This document shows, piece by piece, positions 16,876 to 25,695 of a stretch of 64,000 bases of DNA (the first letter of the stretch is position 1; each line of letters opens with the position of its first letter). The notes under the pieces are model-generated. The model was given only the letters and a program-made list of their open reading frames with translations. It made no database searches and was not told the DNA's origin. The DNA is from SHXO01 sp964523885 (GTDB taxonomy: Bacteria > Pseudomonadota > Gammaproteobacteria > Burkholderiales > SHXO01). Location of the stretch: the NCBI GenBank assembly GCA_964523885.1, contig CAZFYX010000087.1, positions 1-64,000 on the forward strand, written 5' to 3'. Position numbers and translations under genes: made by a program.

Positions 16876-17502
16876 ATGGACGGCAGGCTGGTCGTCGGCG
16901 TCACCGGGGGAATCGGCTCCGGCAAGACCGCGGCTGTCAGCCTGTTCGAGGCGCTCGGAGCGGGCGTGGTGGACACCGACGCCATCGCCCACGTGCTGAC
17001 CCGGCCCGGGGGCGCGGCGATGAGCGCGATCCGCGCCCGCTTCGGTCCGGGCTACGTATCGGCGGACGGCGGCCTCGACCGGGCCGCGATGCGCGCACTC
17101 GTGTTCGCCGACGCTGCCGCCAAGCGCGATCTGGAGGCGATCCTGCACCCCTTGATCGGTGCACGTTCCAGGGCCGCGCTCATGGAGGCGGGCGGACCGT
17201 ATGTGCTGCTGGTCGTGCCGCTGCTGGTGGAGCGCGGCGGGTATCGGGACGTCGTCGACCGGGTGCTGGTGATCGATTGCGATGAGAGCCTGCAGGTCGA
17301 GCGCGTGATGCAGCGCAGCGGCCTCACCGCCGAGCAGGTGCGCGCGATCATGGCAACACAGGCCTCGCGCGAGCAGCGGCTGCGCGCGGCCGACGACGTG
17401 ATCCGCAACGACGGCACGCAGGACCGGCTCGCCGAGCAGGTGCGCGCACTGCACCAGCACTACCTGTCGCTGGCAGAAAACAGGGACAGCGCACACGAAT
17501 GA
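16876..17502 (+). CDS. coaE: Dephospho-CoA kinase CoaE
   Basis: Last step of coenzyme A synthesis. 208 aa. P-loop GVTGGIGSGKTAAV at residues 8-21, DTDAIAHVLT, a HPLIGARSR segment and the C-terminal lid (VERVMQRSGLTAEQVRAIM). Six bases after pilD, the usual neighbour. Confidence 0.96.
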   Translation: MDGRLVVGVTGGIGSGKTAAVSLFEALGAGVVDTDAIAHVLTRPGGAAMSAIRARFGPGYVSADGGLDRAAMRALVFADAAAKRDLEAILHPLIGARSRAALMEAGGPYVLLVVPLLVERGGYRDVVDRVLVIDCDESLQVERVMQRSGLTAEQVRAIMATQASREQRLRAADDVIRNDGTQDRLAEQVRALHQHYLSLAENRDSAHE

Positions 17503-17658
17503 AGCTCGCGGCACTGCTTTTGGTTTATCCTTGTGCCTCCTCGGACCGACCCCGACCGGGCCTCGTGACTGCATGATCGACTCGCCGATCCCCTCGTTGC
17601 GCGCGGAGTTGCAGCTGCGAATGGCGTCCGGGCCCGCCTCGCGCCGGAACCGCGCATC

Positions 17659-18414
17659 GTGATCAGCTACGACTTTCCGCTCAACGAGCGCATTCGCACC
17701 CTCCTGCGGATGGAGAGCCTGTACGAGCGCGTGCACTTCTTCTGCGAGCGTGACGAGGGCCTCGAGCATCACGCTGCGCTGCTGGCCCTGTTCGAGATCC
17801 TCGACGTCGCCGGACGCGCCGACCTCAAATCGGAGATGATCCAGGAGCTGGAGCGCCAGCGGCACAGCCTGAGCGCGCTGCGCAGCAACCCTGCCATCTC
17901 GGTGGAGGCACTCGACGACGTGCTCGCCGACATCGACCGGGCGGCGCAGGGTCTGCAGCAGTCCTCCGGCAAGACCGGCCAGGAACTGCGCGAGAACGAA
18001 TGGCTGATGGGGATCCGCCAGCGCGCGGCGATCCCCGGGGGGGTATGCGAGTTCGACCTCCCTTCCTATCACTACTGGCTGCACCTGCCGGCGCAGGCGC
18101 GCCGCGAGGATCTGCAGAGCTGGCTGGTGCCGTTCCTGCCGCTGCAGCAGGGCGTTGCCATCATCCTGCGCATCCTGCGCGAGAGCGGCCGCACCACCCA
18201 GCAGGTCGCCCAGCAGGGCGTGTTCCAGCAGATGATGGGAGGCCGCGTGGCACAGCTGCTGCGGTTGCGCGTTGCCGACAGTTTCGACTGCGTGCCGGAG
18301 GTGAGCGCGAACAAGTACGCGCTCAACATCCGCTTCACCGCAGCCGGCAGCGGGCAGCGGGCGCGTGTCGCCCAGACCGACGTGCCGTTCGAGCTGACCT
18401 TCTGCAACCTCTGA
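17659..18414 (+). CDS. zapD: Cell division protein ZapD, GTG start
   Basis: FtsZ-binding protein that bundles protofilaments at the division site. 251 aa, the family's length. Starts ISYDFPLNERIRTLLRMESLYER, with GGVCEFDLPSYHYWLH in the middle. The start is GTG at 17659; no in-frame ATG lies nearby upstream. A 156-base gap after coaE contains no gene I can recognise. The stop overlaps the yacG start (TGATG). Confidence 0.93.
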   Translation: MISYDFPLNERIRTLLRMESLYERVHFFCERDEGLEHHAALLALFEILDVAGRADLKSEMIQELERQRHSLSALRSNPAISVEALDDVLADIDRAAQGLQQSSGKTGQELRENEWLMGIRQRAAIPGGVCEFDLPSYHYWLHLPAQARREDLQSWLVPFLPLQQGVAIILRILRESGRTTQQVAQQGVFQQMMGGRVAQLLRLRVADSFDCVPEVSANKYALNIRFTAAGSGQRARVAQTDVPFELTFCNL

Positions 18415-18629
18415 TGGCGGCCGAGAAGCCCCGCGCGGCGGAGAAGCCGCGATTGGTCAATTGCCCGCATTGCGGGACACCGACGCCCTGGAGCACGGCC
18501 AATCCCCATCGCCCGTTCTGCTCCGAGCGCTGCAAGCTGATCGACTTCGGCGCATGGGCCACCGAGTCGTATCGCGTGCCCGTCGAGGAACAGGACCCCG
18601 ATCGCAGCGACGAGGGCCCGCAGGGCTAG
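18414..18629 (+). CDS. yacG: DNA gyrase inhibitor YacG
   Basis: 71-aa zinc protein that binds GyrB and inhibits gyrase in E. coli. The zinc ligands are in CPHCGTP (residues 17-20) and the FCSERC motif (36-40), followed by LIDFGAWATESYRVP. ATG overlaps the zapD stop as TGATG. Ends 8 bases before the convergent Nudix-ThiE gene, with a short GCTAGGGC/GCCCTAG inverted repeat between them. Confidence 0.94.
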   Translation: MAAEKPRAAEKPRLVNCPHCGTPTPWSTANPHRPFCSERCKLIDFGAWATESYRVPVEEQDPDRSDEGPQG

Positions 18630-18637
18630 GGCCTGCC

Positions 18638-19600
18638 CTAGTCCACCCCCCAGGCGCCGCGGATCATCGCGACGCCGTGCGCACCGGCGGTCCAGGCCGG
18701 CTCCAGATCGCTGCCTCGCATCCCGCCGATCGCGAACACGGGGATGGTGCAGCCGGCGATCATCCGCGCGAAGCGCTCCCAACCCATTCCCGCCTGCCCG
18801 GGGTGAGTGGGGGTGGCCAGCACCGGCCCGAGGATGGCGTAATCCAGGCCCAGCGCCTGTGCCCGTCGCAGCTCGGACTCGTCATGGCAGGAGGCGCCGC
18901 ACAGCGCGAGCGCGGGGCGTCGCGCGGCACGCCACAGGTCGCGGGCTGGCAGATGGACTCCATCAGCGGCGCTGGCCTGCGCGAGCACAGGATCGCCATT
19001 GACCACGACGGATGCACCGACGCGGCGGCAACGTTCCACCACTGCAGTGGTGAACTCACGCAGCGCAGGCGCCGCCATGCCGGGCTCGCGTACCATGACC
19101 AGGCGCAGGCCGCGTGCAAGCGCATCGTCGAGCCGCTGGAGGAAGGCGTCCTCGCCCATCTGCGTCGCGCAGGTCAGACCGAGCTGCGCCGGCAGGGCGA
19201 GTGCCTGGAGCACCGGACCGTTGGCGGGCAGCAGTGGACCGACCCCGAGCGCATCGACCCGCGCCCATGCGAGCGCCTGGTCTTCGATCGGCCGGGGCTC
19301 GCCCCGCCACTGCGTAACCCGGAAGAAGTTCAGCGATACGTGCGCATGCGGATAGACGAAGCGCTGCACGATCCAGGGATAGGCGCGGACCACCTCGATC
19401 GCGAGCTCCTCGCGCAGCTCGCGCGCGAGCGCATCGTGCGGCGTCTCGCCCGGCTCGACCTTGCCGCCCGGGAACTCCCAGTAGCCCGCGTAGACCTTGC
19501 CGGAAGGCCGTTGGCCGAGCAGGAAACTGTGGTCGGGCCGCAGGATGACGGCCGCCGCGACCTCGACCAGCGCCGGCCGCCCGGACGGTGTGTCGCTCAA
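18638..19600 (-). CDS. Nudix (MutT-like) hydrolase fused to a thiamine-phosphate-synthase-like domain
   Basis: 320 aa. N-terminal Nudix domain with box GGKVEPGETPHDALAREL then REELAIEV (residues about 40-65), as in 8-oxo-dGTP pyrophosphatases. C-terminal TIM-barrel ThiE/TenI-like domain (about 150-315) with VVNGDPVLAQASAADGVHL, DYAILGPVLATPTHPG and FAIGGM. The fusion is common in beta- and gammaproteobacteria; the role of the second domain is not established and thiamine synthesis is not implied. The only start that fits is TTG (19598-19600), overlapping the TGA of the upstream DUF815 gene, the same TTGA junction as at trmD. Confidence 0.88.
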   Translation of the reverse strand: MSDTPSGRPALVEVAAAVILRPDHSFLLGQRPSGKVYAGYWEFPGGKVEPGETPHDALARELREELAIEVVRAYPWIVQRFVYPHAHVSLNFFRVTQWRGEPRPIEDQALAWARVDALGVGPLLPANGPVLQALALPAQLGLTCATQMGEDAFLQRLDDALARGLRLVMVREPGMAAPALREFTTAVVERCRRVGASVVVNGDPVLAQASAADGVHLPARDLWRAARRPALALCGASCHDESELRRAQALGLDYAILGPVLATPTHPGQAGMGWERFARMIAGCTIPVFAIGGMRGSDLEPAWTAGAHGVAMIRGAWGVD

Positions 19601-20478
19601 GCGGAAGCGGGGGGCGACGCCTGCAGCCGCCCGGCCCAATCGCGCGCGAAGTGCCAGGCGACCCGTCCACTGCGCGATCCCCGCTGCAGGGCCCACTGCA
19701 GCGCTTCGCGGCGGACCTCGTCGCCCTCGACGTCGGCGACGCCGAGCTCGCGCAGCCAATGGTGGACGATGTCCAGGTACTCGTCCTGGCTGAAGGGATA
19801 GAACGACACCCACAACCCGAAGCGCTCGGAGAGCGAGATCTTTTCCTCGACCGTCTCGCCCGGATGCACCTCGTCGCCGACATAGCGGGTCTCGAGGTTC
19901 TCCTGCATGTACTCCGGCATCAGGTGACGGCGATTGGACGTGGCATAGATCAGCACGTTCGCGGGTGTGGCCGAGACCGAGCCATCGAGCACGGCTTTGA
20001 GGGTCTTGTAGGCCGGCTCGTCCGAGTCGAACGAGAGGTCGTCGCAGAACAGGATGAAGCGGAACGGCTGCTCGGCGATGCATTCGACCACGTCGGGCAG
20101 GTGCATCAGGTCCTGCTTGTCCAGTTCGATCAGCCGCAGCCCTTCGGTCGCGTAGCGGTTGAGTGCCCCCTTCACCAGTGACGACTTGCCGGTCCCCCGG
20201 GCACCGGTCAGCAGCACGTTGTTGGCCGGCAGCCCGCTCACGAACTGCCGGGTGTTCCGGTCGACGAGATCGCGCTGGCGGTCGATGTCCTGCAGGTCCT
20301 CGAGGCGGATGCCGTGCGGATGCTTCACCGGCTGCAGGTAGCCGCGCTCGCCGCGGCTGCGCCAGCGGAAGGCGATGTGCGCGGAGAAGTCCGGCTGGGG
20401 AAAGTCCGGGGGAAGCAGGCGCTCGACGCGCTGCAGGAGCGCGTCGGCACGGTCGATGAGCTGGTCGAGGTTGGACAT
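19597..20478 (-). CDS. AAA ATPase of the DUF815 family
   Basis: 293 aa. Walker A GARGTGKSSLVKGAL near residue 85, a Walker B-like FRILFCDDLSFD, and sensor-like IYATSNRRHLMPEYM. The family is widespread and its function is not known. It sits between argJ and the Nudix fusion, sharing a TTGA overlap with the latter. The start ATG lies 10 bases from repeat copy B, so its leader is largely repeat sequence. Confidence 0.86.
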   Translation of the reverse strand: MSNLDQLIDRADALLQRVERLLPPDFPQPDFSAHIAFRWRSRGERGYLQPVKHPHGIRLEDLQDIDRQRDLVDRNTRQFVSGLPANNVLLTGARGTGKSSLVKGALNRYATEGLRLIELDKQDLMHLPDVVECIAEQPFRFILFCDDLSFDSDEPAYKTLKAVLDGSVSATPANVLIYATSNRRHLMPEYMQENLETRYVGDEVHPGETVEEKISLSERFGLWVSFYPFSQDEYLDIVHHWLRELGVADVEGDEVRREALQWALQRGSRSGRVAWHFARDWAGRLQASPPASA

Positions 20479-20487
20479 GATCGTTGC

Positions 20488-20576
20488 AGGCTCCTGGGCT
20501 CCAGGCTCAAGACGCCAGGAGAGAAGCGCGGCGCCTCGCGCCGCCCAGCCCCTCTGGGGCCTGGAGCCTAGGGCCT
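20488..20576. repeat. Heptamer inverted repeat, copy B (argJ/DUF815)
   Basis: Left arm AGGCTCC, TGGGCTCC, AGGCTCA, AGACGCC (20488-20516). Right arm on the minus strand AGGCCCT, AGGCTCC, AGGCCCC (20556-20576). The AGACGCC unit is shared exactly with copy A. It occupies almost the whole argJ-DUF815 gap and abuts the argJ TGA (20576-20578). Confidence 0.8.
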
Positions 20577-21805
20577 CAAGTTCGGTACTCCGCGTTGATC
20601 GTGACGTACTCGTGCGACAGGTCGCAGGTCCACACGGTCGCGCTCGCCGCGCCGCGGCCCAGCACCACGCGCACCGTGATCTCGCTGCGCTTCATCACGC
20701 GCTGGCCGTCCTCCTCACGGTAAGCGGCATCGCGCCCGCCGTCGCTCACCACCCGCACCTCGTCGAGGAACAGATGGATGCGCCCGACATCCAGGTCGGC
20801 GATGCCGGCGTAGCCGATGGCAGCGAGGATCCGGCCGAGGTTGGGGTCGGATGCGAAGAATGCAGTCTTCACCAGCGGCGAGTGCGCGATCGCGAACGCC
20901 ACCTTGCGGCATTCGTCCTCGCTGCTCCCCGCCTCGACCTGGATGGTCATGAACTTCGTCGCACCCTCGCCGTCGCGGATGATGGCTTGGGCGAGCTCGA
21001 TGGATACCGCAGTGACCGCATCGCGCAGGGCTGCATAGCCGTGGCTGTGCTCCCCTTCGATCAGCGGCATCCTGGCCTTGCCGGTTGCCGCGAGCACGAA
21101 GGAGTCGTTGGTCGAGGTATCGCCATCGACGGTGATGGCGTTGAACGAACGCTGCGTGGCGTATCCGAGGATCTCGCGCAGCGCATCCCCGCTCACGGCG
21201 GCATCCGTGGTCACGAAGCCGAGCATGGTCGCCATGTCCGGGTGGATCATGCCGGCGCCCTTGGCAATGCCGGTGACCGTCACTTCCGCACCCTCGAGGC
21301 GCAGCCTGCGCGAGGCCGCCTTGGGCAGTGTGTCGGTGGTCATGATGGCCTCGGCCGCCGCGAGCCAGTTGTCTTCCCGGAGGTCGTCCACGCATGCGGG
21401 CAGGCCGGCCACCACCCGGTCGATGGGCAGCGGCTCCATGATCACCCCGGTGGAGAACGGCAGCACCTGGACCGGCTCGAGGCGCAGCAGCCGCGCGAGC
21501 GCCGCGCAGGTCTCGCGCGAGTGCGCGAGACCCTGGGGCCCCGTGCCGGCATTCGCGTTGCCGGTGTTGACGACCAGCGCGCGAATCTCCGGGCCGGCCT
21601 GCAGGTGCTCCCTGCAAACCAGTACCGGCGCGGCGCAGAAGCGGTTGCGCGTGAAGACGCCCGCAGCAACCGTGTCCGGGTCGAATGCGACCACCAGCAG
21701 GTCGCGCCGGTCGGCCTTGCGGATGCCCGCGCGCGCGATGCCGAGACGCACGCCGGGCACCGGGTGCAGCCGTTCCGGCGCTGGCGCCGTCAGTCCCACA
21801 GCCAT
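20576..21805 (-). CDS. argJ: Bifunctional ornithine acetyltransferase / N-acetylglutamate synthase ArgJ
   Basis: Recycles the acetyl group in arginine synthesis, and may also make N-acetylglutamate from acetyl-CoA. 409 aa. The autocatalytic cleavage site is in GAGMIHPDMATMLGF, between Ala and Thr, giving alpha and beta chains. Also NTGNANAGTG and the C-terminal NAEYRT typical of the family. 56 bases downstream of secA. Confidence 0.96.
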   Translation of the reverse strand: MAVGLTAPAPERLHPVPGVRLGIARAGIRKADRRDLLVVAFDPDTVAAGVFTRNRFCAAPVLVCREHLQAGPEIRALVVNTGNANAGTGPQGLAHSRETCAALARLLRLEPVQVLPFSTGVIMEPLPIDRVVAGLPACVDDLREDNWLAAAEAIMTTDTLPKAASRRLRLEGAEVTVTGIAKGAGMIHPDMATMLGFVTTDAAVSGDALREILGYATQRSFNAITVDGDTSTNDSFVLAATGKARMPLIEGEHSHGYAALRDAVTAVSIELAQAIIRDGEGATKFMTIQVEAGSSEDECRKVAFAIAHSPLVKTAFFASDPNLGRILAAIGYAGIADLDVGRIHLFLDEVRVVSDGGRDAAYREEDGQRVMKRSEITVRVVLGRGAASATVWTCDLSHEYVTINAEYRT

Positions 21806-21861
21806 GATCAGTCTTTAAGCCGAACGGGCGAGGGGCGCCCGCGGTTTCAACGTGCGCACGG

Positions 21862-24621
21862 TCACTCGAGCCGGCCGTGGCATTGCTTGTACTTCTTCCC
21901 GGAACCGCACGGGCACGGGTCGTTGCGGCCGACCTTCTCGCCCTGGCGCACGAAGGTGCGCCCCTTCGGGCCCTGGGCCTGCGCCTCGGCGTCCGGCTGG
22001 GCATCGTCGCCCTCCGCCAGCGCCTCTTCGTAGTCGGCGTGCTGATAGCGGACGTTGGTGACTTCCACCGGCTCCTCGGCCTTCTCCATGTCCTGCTGGC
22101 TGCGGATCTGCACTGCCATGAGCACGCGCGTCACCTCGTTGCGCACCGAGTCCAGCATCATCGAGAACAGCTCGAAGGCCTCGCGCTTGTACTCCTGCTT
22201 CGGGTTCTTCTGCGCGAAGCCGCGCAGGTGGATGCCCTGGCGCAGATGGTCGAGCGCGGAGAGGTGCTCGCGCCAGTAGTTGTCCAGCGTCTGCAGCATC
22301 ACCGAGCGCTCGAACTGGTGCAGCGCCTCGCGGTCCACCCCGGTCATCTTGCTGCGATAGTGCTCGTGCGCGGCCTCGACGAGCTTCCCGCGCAGGGCTT
22401 CCTCGTCCAGGCTGGTGTCCTGCTCGAGCCAGCGCCGGATCGGGAGCTCGAGGGTGAGCTCGGCCTGCAGCGCGCGCTCCAGGCCGGCGATGTCCCACTG
22501 TTCCTCCACGGTCCCCGGCGGCACGTGCTGCCCCATCGTGTCGGTGACAGTACCTTCGCGCATGGAGTCCAGCGTCTCGGTGATGTCGCTGCTCTCCAGC
22601 AGCTCGTTGCGCTGCTGGTAGATCACCTTGCGCTGGTCGTTGGCGACGTCGTCGTATTCGAGCAGCTGCTTGCGGATGTCGAAGTTGCGCGCCTCGACCT
22701 TGCGCTGCGCGTTCTCGATCGCGCGCGTGACCCAGGGATGCTCGATGGCCTCGCCCTCGGGCATCTTGAGCCGGTCCATGATCGCGGCCACCCGGTCGGA
22801 CGCGAAGATGCGCAGCAGCGGATCTTCCAGCGAGAGGTAGAAGCGGCTGGAGCCGGGGTCGCCCTGGCGGCCCGAGCGGCCGCGCAGCTGGTTGTCCACC
22901 CGCCGCGACTCGTGGCGCTCGGTGCCCACGATGTGCAGCCCGCCTGCGGCGACGACCTGGTTGTGCAGATCCTGCCAGCGCATGCGGATCTCGGCGATGC
23001 GCGCCTGGCGGTCCTCCTCGCTCAGGCTCTCGTCCGTGCGCACCCGCGCGATCTCGGGCTCGGGGCTGCCACCCAGCACGATGTCCGTGCCGCGGCCCGC
23101 CATGTTGGTCGCGATGGTCACCATCTTCGGGCGCCCCGCCTGCACGACGATCTCGGCCTCGCGCGCATGCTGCTTGGCGTTGAGCACCTGGTGCGGCAGC
23201 TTGGCCTTGGTCAGGAAGCTCGAGAGCTCCTCGGAGTTCTCGATCGAGGTGGTGCCCACCAGCACCGGCTGGCCGCGCTCGTAGCAGTCCTTGATGTCGT
23301 TGATGACCGCCTGGATCTTCTCCTTCTTGGTCTTGAAGACCTGGTCCATGCGGTCTTCGCGGACCATCGCCATGTGCGTCGGGATGACCACCGTTTCCAG
23401 GTTGTAGATCTGCTGGAACTCGTAGGCCTCGGTGTCGGCCGTGCCGGTCATGCCCGCGAGCTTGCCGTACATGCGGAAGTAGTTCTGGAACGTGACCGAC
23501 GCCAGGGTCTGGCTCTCGCGCTGGATGCGCACGCCTTCCTTCGCTTCGACCGCCTGGTGCAGGCCCTCGGACCAGCGCCGGCCGGGCATCAAACGCCCGG
23601 TGAACTCGTCGACGATGACCACCTCGCCGTTCTGCACCACGTAGTGCTGGTCGCGGTGGTACAGCGCGTGCGCACGCAGCCCGGCGTACACGTGGTGCAT
23701 CAGCGTGATGTTGGCGGCATCGTACAGGCTGCTGCCTTCGGAGAGCAGGCCGGAGCGCGTGAGGATCTCCTCCGCATGCTCGTGCCCGGCCTCGGTGAGG
23801 AGCACCTGGTGGGCCTTCTCGTCCATCGAGTAGTCGCCCGGCCCGTTCTCCTCGGTCTGGCGGGTCAGCTGCGGGATCAGCTGGTTGATCTTGATGTACA
23901 TCTCGGTGACGTCTTCGGCCTGGCCCGAGATGATGAGCGGCGTGCGCGCCTCGTCGATCAGGATGGAGTCGACCTCGTCGACGATGGCGTAGGTCAGCCC
24001 GCGCTGCACGCGCTCGTCGACCTGATACACCATGTTGTCACGCAGGAAATCGAAGCCGAACTCGTTGTTGGTGCCATAGGTGATGTCGCAGCTGTACGCG
24101 GCGCGCTTGGCATTCTGACGTTCCTCGTGCGACATCTCGTGGAACGGCAGGTTGACCCCGACCGTGAGCCCGAGGAAGCCGTACAGCCGGCCCATCCACG
24201 CGGCGTCGCGGCCGGCCAGGTAGTCGTTCACCGTGACCACGTGCACGCCCTGTCCGGACAGGGCGTTGAGGTATGCGGGCAGGGTCGCGACGAGGGTCTT
24301 GCCCTCGCCGGTGCGCATCTCGGAGATCTTGCCGTCGTGCAGTGCCATCCCGCCGATCAGCTGCACGTCGAAGTGCCGCATGCCCAGGGCGCGCTTGCCC
24401 GCCTCCCGCACCACCGCGAAGGCCTCGGGCAGCAGCTGGTCGAGCGTCTCGCCGGCGGCGTAGCGTTGACGCAACGCCTCCGTGCGCCCGCGCAGCTCCT
24501 CGTCGCTCAGGCGCTCGACCTCGGGCTCCAGCGCATTGATGGCGCGAACGCGCTGCATGTAGCGCTTCACCAGCCGGTCGTTGCGGCTGCCGAAGACTTT
24601 CTTGAGCAGGTTGTTAATCAT
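21862..24621 (-). CDS. secA: Protein translocase ATPase SecA
   Basis: Motor of the Sec pathway at the inner membrane. 919 aa. MINNLLKKVFGSRNDRLVKR start, helicase motif I MRTGEGKTLVATL near residue 102, the DEAD-like DEVDSILIDEARTPLIISG, PHQVLNAKQHAREAEIV, NMAGRGTDI and GRSGRQGDPG. The C-terminal zinc tail CPCGSGKKYKQCHG binds SecB. I use the ATG at 24621; an in-frame ATG further upstream would add a non-conserved Pro/Ser/Ala-rich leader covering repeat copy C. Confidence 0.98.
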   Translation of the reverse strand: MINNLLKKVFGSRNDRLVKRYMQRVRAINALEPEVERLSDEELRGRTEALRQRYAAGETLDQLLPEAFAVVREAGKRALGMRHFDVQLIGGMALHDGKISEMRTGEGKTLVATLPAYLNALSGQGVHVVTVNDYLAGRDAAWMGRLYGFLGLTVGVNLPFHEMSHEERQNAKRAAYSCDITYGTNNEFGFDFLRDNMVYQVDERVQRGLTYAIVDEVDSILIDEARTPLIISGQAEDVTEMYIKINQLIPQLTRQTEENGPGDYSMDEKAHQVLLTEAGHEHAEEILTRSGLLSEGSSLYDAANITLMHHVYAGLRAHALYHRDQHYVVQNGEVVIVDEFTGRLMPGRRWSEGLHQAVEAKEGVRIQRESQTLASVTFQNYFRMYGKLAGMTGTADTEAYEFQQIYNLETVVIPTHMAMVREDRMDQVFKTKKEKIQAVINDIKDCYERGQPVLVGTTSIENSEELSSFLTKAKLPHQVLNAKQHAREAEIVVQAGRPKMVTIATNMAGRGTDIVLGGSPEPEIARVRTDESLSEEDRQARIAEIRMRWQDLHNQVVAAGGLHIVGTERHESRRVDNQLRGRSGRQGDPGSSRFYLSLEDPLLRIFASDRVAAIMDRLKMPEGEAIEHPWVTRAIENAQRKVEARNFDIRKQLLEYDDVANDQRKVIYQQRNELLESSDITETLDSMREGTVTDTMGQHVPPGTVEEQWDIAGLERALQAELTLELPIRRWLEQDTSLDEEALRGKLVEAAHEHYRSKMTGVDREALHQFERSVMLQTLDNYWREHLSALDHLRQGIHLRGFAQKNPKQEYKREAFELFSMMLDSVRNEVTRVLMAVQIRSQQDMEKAEEPVEVTNVRYQHADYEEALAEGDDAQPDAEAQAQGPKGRTFVRQGEKVGRNDPCPCGSGKKYKQCHGRLE

Positions 24622-24701
24622 CTGTCGTCCAGGTGTGGGCGACGACCCCGGACGGGAAGGGGCAGGCAGCGCAGAAGCGGCAAGGGCGCCCCCAGAAAGC
24701 A

Positions 24702-24739
24702 TGAGGGGCGAGGGGCCAGCCTGACCCCTCACCCCTCAC
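24702..24739. repeat. Heptamer inverted repeat, copy C (secA/M23 gap)
   Basis: Two GAGGGG-type heptamers (TGAGGGG, CGAGGGG; 24702-24715) face two more on the other strand (TGAGGGG twice; 24726-24739). Same architecture as copies A, B and D with a different unit. Lies between the M23 peptidase and secA, within about 20 bases of the peptidase stop. Confidence 0.7.
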
Positions 24740-24758
24740 GCGCCGAATTGCTGGCGAT

Positions 24759-25676
24759 TCAGCCGGGCGTTCGCAGGAAGCGCGCCGGGTTCTGCGCAAC
24801 ACCCCTGTAGCGCACTTCGAAGTGCAAGTGGGTGCCGGTGGACCGGCCCGTGCTGCCGACTTCGGCGATCTTGCTCCCCCGCAGAACGACGTCGCCCACC
24901 TTCACCGTCAGCCGGGAAGCGTGGGCGTATCGCGTCACGAGGTCGTTGCCGTGATCGATCTCGACCATATTACCATACTGGGGGTGCGCAGCCGCAAAGA
25001 CCACCACCCCGCCTGCGGCGGCCAGGATCGGCGTGCCCTCGGCGGCGGTGAAGTCGAGCCCTTCGTGGAAGGCATTCATGCCGTTGAACGGATCGATGCG
25101 CCAGCCGAAGCCGGACGAGTAGTAGCCCTCCTGCACCGGCATGCGGTTGGGGATGAGCTGCTGCTTGGCGTGCTCGGCGGTGAGGGTGGATTCCAGGAAG
25201 CGCAGCTTGTCGCCGCGGTCTTCCAGGTCGCGCGCCAGGCGGTCCAGTTCTTCGGTCAACTGGTGCATCGAGAACTGCTTCGCCGGAATCGCCGAGTCCG
25301 CACCACCCTGCCCCGGCGGACGGTCGAACATGAAGTCCTGCGGCTTGAGGCCCGCGACCTTGGAGAGCCGGTCTCCCAGCGCGTCCAGTCGCACCAGCCG
25401 CGCCTGCAGTTCCCCGACCTTGGAGGCCATGGTCTTGAGGCTCTCCCCAAGGTAGGCCTGCATGCGCTGATTCTCCTGGGCCTGCATGCTGGCCAGCAGC
25501 GGACGCAGGTAGGCACTGTCGTGCGAAACGGCGTAGCGCAGGGTGAAGTAGTGGATCGCCGCAGCCAGCAGCAGCACCGCGAGGCCGACCCCGGCACCGG
25601 CCAGGGCCAGCTGCCGCGAACCCAGCGTGACCGACCGCGCCCCCGACGTGCGGCCGGAAACTAGAATGATGTTCAT
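24759..25676 (-). CDS. M23-family peptidoglycan endopeptidase, membrane anchored
   Basis: 305 aa. A single N-terminal membrane helix (LALAGAGVGLAVLLLAAAIHYF, about residues 23-45), a coiled-coil-like region (about 65-175), and a C-terminal LytM/M23 domain. Zinc and catalytic residues are visible: HEGLDFTAAEGTP, VEIDHGNDLVTRYAHAS and GTHLHFEVRY. Homologues beside secA and lpxC cut or regulate peptidoglycan cross-links. The ATG at 25676 has GGAG seven bases upstream. Divergent from the DUF721 gene with only 19 bases between starts. Confidence 0.93.
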   Translation of the reverse strand: MNIILVSGRTSGARSVTLGSRQLALAGAGVGLAVLLLAAAIHYFTLRYAVSHDSAYLRPLLASMQAQENQRMQAYLGESLKTMASKVGELQARLVRLDALGDRLSKVAGLKPQDFMFDRPPGQGGADSAIPAKQFSMHQLTEELDRLARDLEDRGDKLRFLESTLTAEHAKQQLIPNRMPVQEGYYSSGFGWRIDPFNGMNAFHEGLDFTAAEGTPILAAAGGVVVFAAAHPQYGNMVEIDHGNDLVTRYAHASRLTVKVGDVVLRGSKIAEVGSTGRSTGTHLHFEVRYRGVAQNPARFLRTPG

Positions 25677-25695
25677 CGCTTCTCCGGGACGCCTC

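Noticed and set aside
17503..17658. A short gene between coaE and zapD
   Set aside because: An ATG at about 17573 opens a brief frame, but it is not in the zapD frame, has no ribosome-binding site and no resemblance to known proteins.
16138..18084. A 648-codon minus-strand frame opposite pilD, coaE and zapD
   Set aside because: It covers three confirmed genes on the other strand, and has no domains or ribosome-binding site.
24622..24732. A longer SecA from an ATG at 24732
   Set aside because: The extension would be Pro/Ser/Ala-rich and partly encoded by repeat copy C, while MINNLLKKVFGS is the normal SecA start.
21877..24810. A 977-codon open frame on the plus strand opposite secA
   Set aside because: It is a shadow of a GC-rich gene: low complexity rich in His, Leu, Val, Asp and Arg, no recognisable domain, and it ends inside the neighbouring gene.
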